Source: Thermodesulfobacterium sp.
GTDB lineage: Bacteria; Desulfobacterota; Thermodesulfobacteria; Thermodesulfobacteriales; Thermodesulfobacteriaceae
DNA: 9,181 nt
Assembly (NCBI GenBank): GCA_021163085.1
Contig: JAGGXL010000088.1
Span: forward strand, 1-9,181
Reading direction: 5' to 3'
Part shown: positions 1-6,780 of the stretch, one piece after another
Layout: every line of letters starts with the position of its first letter
How positions within the stretch are numbered: the stretch's first letter is position 1
Notes under the pieces: model-generated
Told to the model about the DNA's origin: nothing
The model's database searches: none
What the model saw: only the letters and a program-made list of their open reading frames with translations
Made by a program: the position numbers and the translations under genes

Positions 1-339
1 AACAGGAAGAATATGAAAACGAAGAATTAAGAGAATTTAGTTTCAATTCCTCATAGGTAGGCTCAAAACCTATTTCTAAAAAGCTTGCAGCTACTGACAC
101 GTTTGGGTTTCAATTCCTCATAGGTAGGCTCAAAACCTTTGCTACATACACCGTTTTTGAAATGCAAAGTTGAGTTTCAATTCCTCATAGGTAGGCTCAA
201 AACTTGATTTCAACAGGGATAATAATATACGCAATATTATACTGTTTCAATTCCTCATAGGTAGGCTCAAAACACCACTCCTTCTTTAATAGCTCTTGTA
301 GTTATACCAGTTTCAATTCCTCATAGGTAGGCTCAAAAC
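1..339 (-). CRISPR. Type I-B CRISPR array, leader-proximal end, cut by the window edge
   Basis: Five identical 30-bp repeats lie at 40-69, 107-136, 174-203, 244-273 and 310-339. As printed each starts GTTTCAATTCC and ends GGCTCAAAAC. Spacers are at 70-106 (37 bp), 137-173 (37), 204-243 (40) and 274-309 (36). The window opens with AAC, the last three bases of the repeat, followed by 36 bp (4-39) before the first full repeat, so a sixth repeat is almost certainly cut by the edge and the array continues to the left. The minus strand is the likely transcribed strand. Read that way the repeat ends in ATTGAAAC, the 8-nt 5' handle that Cas6 leaves on type I-B crRNAs, and the cas genes and leader lie upstream. 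The repeat at 310-339 is therefore leader-proximal and spacer 274-309 the newest. The lack of any repeat variation fits the young end of an array. Confidence 0.97.
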
Positions 340-381
340 GCATTTAAAATTAGTAAAATTAAGCATATTTACTTTTCAAAG

Positions 382-412
382 ATCATATATTCTTTTCTTT
401 AATTTTACTCAA
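382..412 (-). promoter_or_regulatory. Candidate pre-crRNA promoter in the leader
   Basis: On the minus strand, TTGAGT (412-407, 4 of 6 consensus) is followed after 17 nt by TATATG (389-384, 4 of 6), or after 19 nt by TATGAT (387-382, 5 of 6). Transcription would begin near 376, about 36 nt before the first repeat, which suits a leader promoter. The hexamers are imperfect and the area is AT-rich, so this is a candidate only. Read-through from the cas operon could also feed the array. Confidence 0.3.
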
Positions 413-435
413 AATCTTTGATTTTACAAGAAAAA

Positions 436-486
436 CTTTTTCGTCGACCTTCAAGATTTTTTACATCATTGGACATCGACGAAAAG
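436..486 (-). repeat. Inverted repeat in the leader (possible terminator or leader protein site)
   Basis: TTTTCGTCGA (438-447) and TCGACGAAAA (476-485) are perfect 10-bp inverted arms 28 nt apart. One more C/G pair (436 with 486) can form past a 1-nt bulge, and an inner CC/GG pair past a 3-nt bulge. The arms contain the only CG-rich words in an otherwise AT-rich leader. On the minus strand the second arm is followed by AG and then TTTTTC, so the element could act as a weak intrinsic terminator between the cas operon and the array. The long loop makes this doubtful. A site for a leader-binding or DNA-bending protein used in spacer integration is equally possible. Confidence 0.45.
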
Positions 487-569
487 AGGAAAAATAGAAA
501 AATTTTTTTATTATCCAGTAAAGGTAACAAAAAGATAGCAAAATAAATCTAAATGGAAAGAGCAAAGTG

Positions 570-833
570 TTATAAAAATTTTTCTTCAGCCCCCTTTTGA
601 ATTCCTATTATTTCTCTTTTTGTATACCATTTACTTCTAAAAGTGTAAATTATTATTGAGTCCTCTTCCGGATTAATTATTCGTCTCAGTTCTATTTTTA
701 GTTTCTCAAGTTTTGCTGGTGAAATTTCGCCTTCAAAAACAGAGTTCTGCACCCAGTAAAGATATTTCCTGCAGGTTTTCAACACTTTTGCAACCCTTTT
801 TTCATTTATATCGTATACGAGTATTATTTTCAT
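570..833 (-). CDS. cas2: CRISPR-associated endonuclease Cas2
   Basis: This 87-aa protein is Cas2, the small ferredoxin-fold subunit that bridges two Cas1 dimers in the spacer-integration complex. The N-terminal strand MKIILVYDI carries the conserved acidic residue Asp8, and the family signature VQNSVFEGE sits near residues 28-36. The length is normal for the family. Its ATG follows the cas1 TAA directly with no bases between (TAAATG). It has no strong Shine-Dalgarno of its own, only GGTGG inside the last cas1 codons, so translation is probably coupled to cas1. It is the last gene of the operon; the leader and array follow. The identification is firm. Any nuclease activity of Cas2 is dispensable for integration in the systems studied. 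Confidence 0.97.
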   Translation of the reverse strand: MKIILVYDINEKRVAKVLKTCRKYLYWVQNSVFEGEISPAKLEKLKIELRRIINPEEDSIIIYTFRSKWYTKREIIGIQKGAEEKFL

Positions 834-1826
834 TTACCACCACATTACAAAAGGTTGGTATTCTTCTTCACCAATTAGGTGTTTTTGAATTTTATAAAGC
901 TCAAGCCTTATTAGTTGTCTGTAAGAAACATGTCTACCAAGTCTTTTATGCTGAATAGTAGATCGCATTTTTTCTTCCATCTGCTCTATTACAATTTGTC
1001 TACCTTTTTCATTTAATACTATACCATCAAGCTTTTGGTTAAAATGTTCCTTTTTTATCATTGCTTTATTAATAAGACTAAATATTACCCGATCTCCTAT
1101 TATAGGCTTAAATATTTCTGCAACATCAAGATTTAAGGTAAACCTTCGCATATTTGTTGCATGAAGATATCCGATGCGTGGATCAAGATGAGTATGATAA
1201 ATTTCACTTAAACAATATGTATATATTAAAGAATTTGTAAAACTTATAAGAGCATTTATCCTGTTTTTAGGAGGACGTTTAGAGCGTGCCTCAAAAATAA
1301 AATGTTTATTTTCAAGAATAGAATTAAATGCATTATAGTATTGTTCCCTGATGTTACCTTCAATTGCCATCAGAGTATTTGTATCATCGCATTTTTCAAT
1401 GGATTTTGATATCTCGTTAATTTTCTCAATTGGTTCATTAAGAGGTTTCCCGCGAGTATGATAGTAATTCAGCACTCTTCTAATATTTTCCACTGCTCCT
1501 AAAACAAACTTTTTCGCCAGTATGAGCCTTTTATTGATGTCAAGATAATGTTCTGCTTGTTTAAGAATCATATATCCTGAGTTCAAATGTTCTCTTGGAT
1601 AAAATGAGCCAATGTAGTAGCCATAGTAGTTAAAAAAGTGCATTATGATTTCATTTTCTGTAAGAAATTCAAGAAGTCGCTTGTTAATAGTAACTTCACC
1701 AAAGATAAACAATTCAGATGTATTTTCTACTGGTATATATTTTTTTCCTTTTTCAGATTCAAAATAAAGGGTATTTCCTTTTCTTTTTATCACACCATCT
1801 GAAAATATGTATATTGTGCGTTTCAT
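834..1826 (-). CDS. cas1: CRISPR-associated endonuclease/integrase Cas1 (type I-B)
   Basis: This 330-aa Cas1 is the metal-dependent integrase that joins prespacers to the leader-repeat junction, working with Cas2. An N-terminal beta domain (about 1-75) is followed by the helical catalytic domain. The metal-binding residues can be seen: Glu156 in IEGNIREQYYNAF, His222 in GYLHATN, and Asp234/Glu237 in LNLDVAEIFKP. The frame can be opened three codons earlier at a TTG (1835), but a GGGAG Shine-Dalgarno would then sit only 2 nt away. From the ATG at 1826 it lies 11 nt upstream. That ATG also overlaps the cas4 stop in a classic ATGA junction, so I prefer it. The protein ends MWW with TAA next to the cas2 ATG. 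Nothing in it looks damaged. Confidence 0.96.
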   Translation of the reverse strand: MKRTIYIFSDGVIKRKGNTLYFESEKGKKYIPVENTSELFIFGEVTINKRLLEFLTENEIIMHFFNYYGYYIGSFYPREHLNSGYMILKQAEHYLDINKRLILAKKFVLGAVENIRRVLNYYHTRGKPLNEPIEKINEISKSIEKCDDTNTLMAIEGNIREQYYNAFNSILENKHFIFEARSKRPPKNRINALISFTNSLIYTYCLSEIYHTHLDPRIGYLHATNMRRFTLNLDVAEIFKPIIGDRVIFSLINKAMIKKEHFNQKLDGIVLNEKGRQIVIEQMEEKMRSTIQHKRLGRHVSYRQLIRLELYKIQKHLIGEEEYQPFVMWW

Positions 1827-2326
1827 GACCAGCAAAACTCCCTATATCCACATTTAGAACAATATTTTATTTTCTTAGCTGGTGGTGGCATTCCCATCTG
1901 AATTATTGATTTTATCTCCCTTTGCGCCGAAATCAGTTCATCCTCAATCTCTTTTGTTAGGGTTACAGTGAGTTTCTTTCTTTCCTTTGGAAAAAGAAGT
2001 TGCCCAGTAGCTGAAATACCAAGCTGTTTTAATCTTAATAAATAGTAGGCAAGTTGCATCTTTGCGCTTTTTTCAAATCGAGAACTCTTTTTAATCTCAC
2101 AGATTACTATATTTTCTTCATCTATTTTTAGTAAATCTATTACCATGTTTTCAATGTGTATTTCTTTTTTTTCTCTTTTATATGATTCCTCTGAAATAAG
2201 CCTTCCAATCTCTATAAAAGGGTTATCTTGCCAAGGAGTTAGTTGCCTTGACATAAGCCATACTTCCCGTGGACAGATGTAATAGTACCAAATAAGAGTG
2301 GCTGGAGGATAATTTATTTCTACCAT
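1823..2326 (-). CDS. cas4: CRISPR-associated exonuclease Cas4 (RecB-like, Fe-S)
   Basis: This 167-aa Cas4 is a RecB-family nuclease with a [4Fe-4S] cluster. In type I-B systems it trims prespacers and selects the PAM end and orientation for Cas1-Cas2. The four cluster cysteines are present: Cys18 in YYICPREVWL, and Cys156, Cys159 and Cys165 in the C-terminal YCSKCGYREFCW. The nuclease core shows the IGRLISEESY helix (40-49), Asp64 in VIDLL, the EIKK motif (Glu77, Lys79) and the QLAYYL motif (91-96). The ATG overlaps the cas3 stop by 7 nt, and its own TGA overlaps the cas1 ATG, so it is embedded in the coupled stretch of the operon. Length and motifs are those of an intact enzyme. Confidence 0.95.
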   Translation of the reverse strand: MVEINYPPATLIWYYYICPREVWLMSRQLTPWQDNPFIEIGRLISEESYKREKKEIHIENMVIDLLKIDEENIVICEIKKSSRFEKSAKMQLAYYLLRLKQLGISATGQLLFPKERKKLTVTLTKEIEDELISAQREIKSIIQMGMPPPAKKIKYCSKCGYREFCWS

Positions 2327-4656
2327 ATAGCTATTTCAGGTTCAACTTTGTACCCTGTTTCTAAGTCATAATACTCTTTAAGCTGAGATATCGGTACATA
2401 ATAGGTGTTATCAATTTTGGGCGGAAGATGTTCAATAAAAATTGGTATCGAAACGATATATAAATAAAAATCTTTTCTAATTTTCAGAAATTCGTTCTTC
2501 CGTTCAAAAAAGTTTTTAATTTGTTTAATTTTTTGAAATTCTTCCCACACCTTCTTAGCTTCTTTGTCATATTCTATAAACACATCTATTTTAGGATAGT
2601 CATCCTCAATCAGTTTAAAATCTGCAATTGATAATTCATCGTTTCCTTCTCGGTCGTATTTTAACTTTAAAACAGCCTGAAAAATATCTTCTGATTTGTC
2701 TTGACTCATTCTATCTAAAACCAACCTGTAATATTCATCAAGAAGTTTATAAATTTCAGATTCATCAAATAAATTTTTTTTAGACAAAAGTTTTTCTGTA
2801 ATTTCAATCAACACCGGGTCATAAATCCGAGTTGCGTAAAGCTTTTCTTTATCATCAACTAATTTATAAACTTTTACAATGCCAATTTTATCCTTTGCAT
2901 TTCTATTGCAACGACCAGCAGATTGGACTATAGAATCAAAAGGAGCTATATCTCTTATCACTATGTCAAAATCAACATCAACCCCAGCTTCGACAAGCTG
3001 AGTGGAAACAACAACTTTATACTTTCCTTTTCTTATTTCTTCTATCCTTCTTAGTCTTTCTTTAGGCACAATATGGGTGCTTAAATAACTTTTACAAACT
3101 GGTAAATCATTTAGGAGATTATAAAACTCTCTTGCGGAAGAAATAGTGTTAAAAATGAAAAGCATTGTTTGACGAGATTTAACAATTTTTTCTTTTAATT
3201 CTTCTTTTAATTTTAGAAGGGTAAATTTTTTTCTAACATTTGAAATGATATTAACTCTGTTTAAATTGCTATAGTAACTTTTAGTGTTTACAAGAGATAT
3301 TATTTTGTCTTTTTCTATAATCATTGGTTCAGTTGCGGTCATCATAATTAAATAAGAGTTCAACAACTCTGATACAGCTTTTAAAATGGCTCGAGTTATT
3401 CCCCAATATTTAATTGGAATTGTTTGAATTTCATCAAGTATAATAATAGAATTAGCAAGTTTATGGAATTTTCTTAAAGTATTGTTTTTATTAGAAAGTA
3501 AGGTATGAAATAGCTGAACGAATGTGGTAACTATAATTTCTGAATTCCAGCCCTCAATGAAGGCTTTAGCTAAATCACCTTCATATTCCTCATCAGTTGT
3601 TTTGTAATATATGTCAGATAGATGATGATGTTTTAATAAAAGGTCTGAAGTTGGTTCAACGCTGTTTGCCCTGAACACCTTTTCTAATAATTTAGCATTT
3701 TGGTCAATTATACTTAAAAATGGCAACGAGTAAATGATTCTTGGTTTAATATTATTGGTATTTTCCAATTTATTTTTAAGTTTCAAAGCATAGGAAAAAC
3801 CGATTAAGGTTTTGCCAAGTCCTGTTGGAAGGTTGATTGAATAAAATTTATTATTTAGATTAGGAGCTTGGATGTCTACTTCTTTAAAGGCTTTTTGCCT
3901 TAGTTGATTTATGAATGTTTGTTTTGGATTAAGTATTTTTAAATAACTTTTAACCAAGTCTCTATCTTCAAAATCTTTTCTTCTAAGAGATTCAAAATTA
4001 CCTATTACTGCATCAGTCTTATCAGCGTCGATTAGAAGAGAATAAAGTAGATTTAAAATTATGTAATTTTTAATTTCTGAGGTTCGCCTCAAAATCTTCT
4101 TCAAAGTTTTTAATTCTTGATGAAAATTTTTTATCCATTTCTTAATTGTGCCTTTTTCTAATTTTACAGGAAAGCCGTACACTAAAAGACGTTCCATAAG
4201 GATATTAAAAGCTAAGTCGTCTATATCCTCTGTTTGCTTTAAAAGAGTTTCAGCATCTTTATTTTCATCAAAGTTAGTTACTTCATCCATAACATCTATT
4301 AGGTCTCCATGATGACGTCTTACGGCAATATATGCAAATAAAGGTAAAAGCTCATTTTCTAAGTTTAATCCCTTAACTAAATAATAGGCACATATTGCTG
4401 AAAATAAACTGTGCTGAGTTTTTAATTTGTTTTTTTCTCTCTCATCTGCAAAAAGATACTTTTGAAAGGATTTTGTTGCCTTACCAAGGTCGTGGCAAAA
4501 CCCTATAATTCTTACTATTGGTAATAATTCATTCTTAATTAATTCAGGTTTTTCTTTAAGAAAATATTCCATTAAATCTGCTACATTTCTAAGGTGCTGT
4601 TCAAGAGGTTTCCCAGGATGTGAATACAAATTAGAAAAAGGTAATGATTTCTCCAT
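2320..4656 (-). CDS. cas3: CRISPR-associated helicase-nuclease Cas3 (HD domain fused to DExH helicase)
   Basis: This 778-aa Cas3 is the effector recruited by Cascade to nick, unwind and degrade target DNA. The N-terminal HD nuclease domain (about 1-215) has His21, the His55-Asp56 pair in FCHDLGKA, His82, His115-His116 in RRHHGD, and Asp211. The superfamily 2 helicase follows. It shows Walker A LPTGLGKT (276-283), the DEIQ box (408-411), TAT (440-442), the STQLVEAGVDVDFD segment (551-564) and QSAGRCNR (578-585) with its arginine finger. The last ~150 residues form the C-terminal region typical of Cas3. All motifs are intact. The ATG lies 26 nt inside the end of cas5 in another frame, and I see no clear Shine-Dalgarno, which suggests coupling to cas5 translation. 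Its end overlaps cas4 by 7 nt. Confidence 0.97.
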   Translation of the reverse strand: MEKSLPFSNLYSHPGKPLEQHLRNVADLMEYFLKEKPELIKNELLPIVRIIGFCHDLGKATKSFQKYLFADEREKNKLKTQHSLFSAICAYYLVKGLNLENELLPLFAYIAVRRHHGDLIDVMDEVTNFDENKDAETLLKQTEDIDDLAFNILMERLLVYGFPVKLEKGTIKKWIKNFHQELKTLKKILRRTSEIKNYIILNLLYSLLIDADKTDAVIGNFESLRRKDFEDRDLVKSYLKILNPKQTFINQLRQKAFKEVDIQAPNLNNKFYSINLPTGLGKTLIGFSYALKLKNKLENTNNIKPRIIYSLPFLSIIDQNAKLLEKVFRANSVEPTSDLLLKHHHLSDIYYKTTDEEYEGDLAKAFIEGWNSEIIVTTFVQLFHTLLSNKNNTLRKFHKLANSIIILDEIQTIPIKYWGITRAILKAVSELLNSYLIMMTATEPMIIEKDKIISLVNTKSYYSNLNRVNIISNVRKKFTLLKLKEELKEKIVKSRQTMLFIFNTISSAREFYNLLNDLPVCKSYLSTHIVPKERLRRIEEIRKGKYKVVVSTQLVEAGVDVDFDIVIRDIAPFDSIVQSAGRCNRNAKDKIGIVKVYKLVDDKEKLYATRIYDPVLIEITEKLLSKKNLFDESEIYKLLDEYYRLVLDRMSQDKSEDIFQAVLKLKYDREGNDELSIADFKLIEDDYPKIDVFIEYDKEAKKVWEEFQKIKQIKNFFERKNEFLKIRKDFYLYIVSIPIFIEHLPPKIDNTYYVPISQLKEYYDLETGYKVEPEIAIW

Positions 4657-5353
4657 TTTTCAGTTGATACGCTATATCCACATAAGCTTTTATTGTTTTT
4701 CCATCGGGTTCGTATACCACATCTTCATAGACTTCAACAACTCTATCAAGATTCATCTTAATTGGAACTTTTTCTTTAAAATATTTTTTATTAGCTTCTA
4801 TATTAATCCCTTTTCCTACAAGTTTTTTTATAGGAATAACAGAATATATGTAACCTTCATAGTTTATTAATTCTTCGCTGTCATATAAACCAACAAAATT
4901 AAAATCAGCAAGCAATTCGCTTAGCCCTAAAGATACATTAAAAATAGATTTATGAAATTGAATAAAATTAACTAGTTTTGCAAAAATTTCTTGATCTTTA
5001 TGAATTAGGTAAATACGGTATTTTGGTGATTTAATGAATTCCGTTCTTATCTGAGTTCTTGGTTCGTGAGTTTTAGTTTTAAATAACAAGCAGTATTTAT
5101 TATCCTTTGTGTTTATAAGATTTATTCCTATTCTCGTTTTTTGAAGAGGATGTAAGATTCTTAAAGCAAGTTGGCAGTTGTCATAGATGTTAAATATTTT
5201 TAAATTTTCTTCCTTGGAGATACCACAGATAGCACCAAGTATCCCGGCTATCGTAGGAGGAGGTGGAAAGGAAAAAGTTAACGGTGAGGTAGTGGTATAA
5301 TATTTTCTAAAATGAGCGTAGTCTCCAAAGATGTCAAAAACTAAAATTTTCAT
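4631..5353 (-). CDS. cas5b: Cascade subunit Cas5 (type I-B)
   Basis: This 240-aa Cas5 is the RAMP-fold Cascade subunit that holds the 5' handle of the crRNA and contacts Cas8b. The N-terminal strand MKILVFDIFGDYAHFRKYY and the proline/glycine signature FPPPPTIAGILGAICG (29-44) are characteristic, and VSLGLSELLADFNF is another conserved patch. The length is typical of the type I-B branch. An AGGGGA Shine-Dalgarno (5363-5358) lies 4 nt before the ATG and overlaps the cas7 stop codon. The gap to cas7 is 8 nt, and the 3' end overlaps cas3 by 26 nt. In type I-B Cas6 is the processing enzyme, so Cas5 should be structural here. Confidence 0.95.
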   Translation of the reverse strand: MKILVFDIFGDYAHFRKYYTTTSPLTFSFPPPPTIAGILGAICGISKEENLKIFNIYDNCQLALRILHPLQKTRIGINLINTKDNKYCLLFKTKTHEPRTQIRTEFIKSPKYRIYLIHKDQEIFAKLVNFIQFHKSIFNVSLGLSELLADFNFVGLYDSEELINYEGYIYSVIPIKKLVGKGINIEANKKYFKEKVPIKMNLDRVVEVYEDVVYEPDGKTIKAYVDIAYQLKNGEIITFF

Positions 5354-5357
5354 AAAA

Positions 5358-5363
5358 TCCCCT
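5358..5363 (-). promoter_or_regulatory. Shine-Dalgarno of cas5
   Basis: AGGGGA on the minus strand lies 4 nt upstream of the cas5 ATG. Its first two bases are the last two of the cas7 TAG stop, so ribosomes ending cas7 stand directly on the cas5 initiation site. Confidence 0.7.
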
Positions 5364-6267
5364 AAAAAAGAAATTCCTGTAAAGTTAAGTTGGTAAAGGC
5401 CGAAGAAATGCTAATTATTCCTCCCTCTTTTACAAGCACAACTCTATCATCTACTTTATATCTTAATTTTTCAATCTTGCCTGAACACTTTGCTAGTGTA
5501 TTTACAAGTTGAGTAATATCAACTTTTACTTCCGATATATCTCTAATAGCTTCATCAGGTTTTTCAGATTGTATTGAAATTAGTTTGTCAAGTTCTCCTA
5601 CATAGAAGTTTTGTTTTTCTTTATAGATAATTTGTAAAAGAAAACGAGGTGTTTGTCCAAATTTTGAACCAGATATTAAATTTTTTGTCCCATCCCACAT
5701 AGCCTCAAGCATAAGGTCAACATCATCATCGGTTAAAGGGATATTTTGCATTACGACTGCATTTTCATTAACAATTCCATAAAACACAATCAATGAGTAG
5801 GGTAAAATATATCTTTCAGTAAAGGTTCCTTGTTCTCTTCTTTCTCCTGAAGGCATAACAGTTGTTCCTTTAACATAGGTTAAATCGACTTTATGTAAGG
5901 ATCTTCCAAATTTAAACTGAACAGGTCCGGTTAAGGCTATAGTCTTATCTTTTACCGCAGTTGTGCAACCAAAAAGCCTGATATCAATACATTCTCTTAC
6001 AATATTCCCAAAATCTTCAATCCTTTCTGCTTTAGTTTTTAATGTACCATCTTCTTTTCTTACTTCTCTGATAAAAACCTCCACTCCTTTGTATTCGTAT
6101 AAATAATCTCTAATCGTTCTTTTTAATCTAACATCAGTAACGATGTTTACCCCTGTCTCTTCATCAATCCTTGGCTTATTTTCATCTAATGGATCACCAT
6201 TGGGGTTGGCATCCTTAACATCATAAATAAATAAAACTTCTGAACGGTTCTTGATAATTTCTGACAT
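5362..6267 (-). CDS. cas7: Cascade backbone subunit Cas7 (Csh2 family, type I-B)
   Basis: This 301-aa Cas7, of the Csh2 branch, is the subunit that polymerises along the crRNA spacer to form the Cascade backbone. The family signature NPNGDPL near residues 21-27 is followed by TDVRLKRTIRDYL (44-56), IDIRLFG (94-100), LTGPVQFKFGRSLH (112-125) and the C-terminal part around MWDGTKNLISGSKFGQ (190-205). It has the best Shine-Dalgarno of the canonical cas genes, AAGGAGG 6 nt before the ATG, as expected for a subunit needed in several copies per complex. A 99-nt gap separates it from cas8, the longest in the operon. There are no signs of damage. Confidence 0.96.
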   Translation of the reverse strand: MSEIIKNRSEVLFIYDVKDANPNGDPLDENKPRIDEETGVNIVTDVRLKRTIRDYLYEYKGVEVFIREVRKEDGTLKTKAERIEDFGNIVRECIDIRLFGCTTAVKDKTIALTGPVQFKFGRSLHKVDLTYVKGTTVMPSGERREQGTFTERYILPYSLIVFYGIVNENAVVMQNIPLTDDDVDLMLEAMWDGTKNLISGSKFGQTPRFLLQIIYKEKQNFYVGELDKLISIQSEKPDEAIRDISEVKVDITQLVNTLAKCSGKIEKLRYKVDDRVVLVKEGGIISISSAFTNLTLQEFLF

Positions 6268-6366
6268 TACTAACCTCCTTACTTTATAAATTTTTTTGCT
6301 TAATTTTATAAACCTTTATACTATTATTGTTTTAAGAACAACTTTACTTCTCGAAGTGATTTGACT
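6268..6366 (-). other. cas8-cas7 intergenic region, possible internal control
   Basis: These 99 nt upstream of cas7 hold the strong cas7 Shine-Dalgarno and two TATAAA words on the minus strand. There is also a short hairpin just after the cas8 stop (ACTT and AAGT around CGAG, near 6346-6357). I found no good -35 box at the right distance from either TATAAA, so an internal promoter for cas7 is possible but not supported. The region carries no ORF worth calling. Confidence 0.35.
6274..6280 (-). promoter_or_regulatory. Strong Shine-Dalgarno of cas7
   Basis: AAGGAGG on the minus strand, 6 nt before the cas7 ATG, is close to the perfect anti-16S match. It fixes the cas7 start and predicts high translation relative to cas8 and cas6, which have no visible Shine-Dalgarno. 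Confidence 0.8.
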
Positions 6367-6780
6367 TTAATCATTTTTGCTTTGTTTACCTTTACCATAA
6401 ACTACTTTAGCCACCTCATCATATAAGTTCATCCCGCAAACAAAGTAATAGTTTATTTCATCAATAGACATTCTCCAGTTATCACCTGCTTGAAGAAGAT
6501 AAATTGATGCTTCTTGTGCTAATAATTTTTTGCCCTTGTCAAAAGCTTCATATTCTTCCAGTTTATTAATTACCTCCGGTAAGAGAGCTTTAATGTCCTT
6601 TTCATCCATTTTTAAACTTTTAAGTTTTTTCATAAAAGGAGGCTTTGAGTTTCTATCGGCATATTGTTTGTTTAACAACATTTGAGTTAAAGCCCCAAGT
6701 AAAAATATGCCCCTTTTTGCAAAGGTGTTTAACGATTTCCCATATTTAACAAAAATTTCTTCAAAAATGCTTCTCTCCAT
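6367..6780 (-). CDS. cas11b: Probable internally translated Cascade small subunit Cas11b (within cas8b)
   Basis: An ATG at codon 431 of cas8b (6780-6778), in frame, is preceded by GAGGAGG (6792-6786) and a 5-nt gap, a near-ideal Shine-Dalgarno. It would give a 137-aa protein starting MERSIFEEIFVKYG and ending with cas8b. Its size and helical character suit Cas11, the small subunit that lines the Cascade belly and helps hold the non-target strand. It is established that type I-B, I-C and I-D systems make Cas11 from an internal start in the large-subunit gene. The contrast with the cas8b start, which lacks a Shine-Dalgarno, supports a high small-to-large subunit ratio. The site also encodes Glu-Glu-Glu-Lys in cas8b, so chance GA-richness is the main alternative. 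The start is inferred, not shown. Confidence 0.65.
   Translation of the reverse strand: MERSIFEEIFVKYGKSLNTFAKRGIFLLGALTQMLLNKQYADRNSKPPFMKKLKSLKMDEKDIKALLPEVINKLEEYEAFDKGKKLLAQEASIYLLQAGDNWRMSIDEINYYFVCGMNLYDEVAKVVYGKGKQSKND

Larger units (their letters stand above)
340..569 (-). promoter_or_regulatory. CRISPR leader between cas2 and the first repeat
   Basis: This 230-bp, strongly AT-rich stretch carries no gene. It lies between the cas2 stop codon and the leader-proximal repeat, where a leader is expected: it should drive pre-crRNA transcription and mark the first repeat for Cas1-Cas2 integration. It holds a 10-bp GC-containing inverted repeat (438-447 and 476-485), a 10-bp AT-only inverted repeat near the array (353-362 and 399-408), a 6-bp inverted repeat with a 3-nt loop (411-416 and 420-425), and a candidate promoter at 382-412. 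The placement is firm. The function of each internal element is inferred. Confidence 0.8.

Noticed and set aside
1..309. Short open reading frames within spacers as evidence of phage protein targets
   Set aside because: A 36-nt stretch is often open in some frame by chance. The translations match nothing I recognise, so no target is claimed.
490..569. Intrinsic terminator directly after cas2
   Set aside because: The region is rich in A and T runs, but I found no GC-containing stem next to a T tract. The only hairpin candidate is further on, at 436-486, and has a long loop.
340..569. Small RNA such as a tracrRNA in the leader
   Set aside because: There is no anti-repeat complementary to the CRISPR repeat, and type I-B systems do not use one.
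713..958. Plus-strand open frame of 81 codons across cas2 and cas1
   Set aside because: It lies antisense to two firmly identified genes, has no family resemblance and no good ribosome binding site. It is a shadow of AT-rich coding sequence, as are the plus-strand frames at 4664-4870, 6872-7153, 7694-7918 and 8119-8352.
1827..1835. TTG start of cas1 three codons upstream
   Set aside because: The Shine-Dalgarno GGGAG would be only 2 nt from the TTG. The ATG at 1826 has better spacing and forms an ATGA overlap with the cas4 stop.
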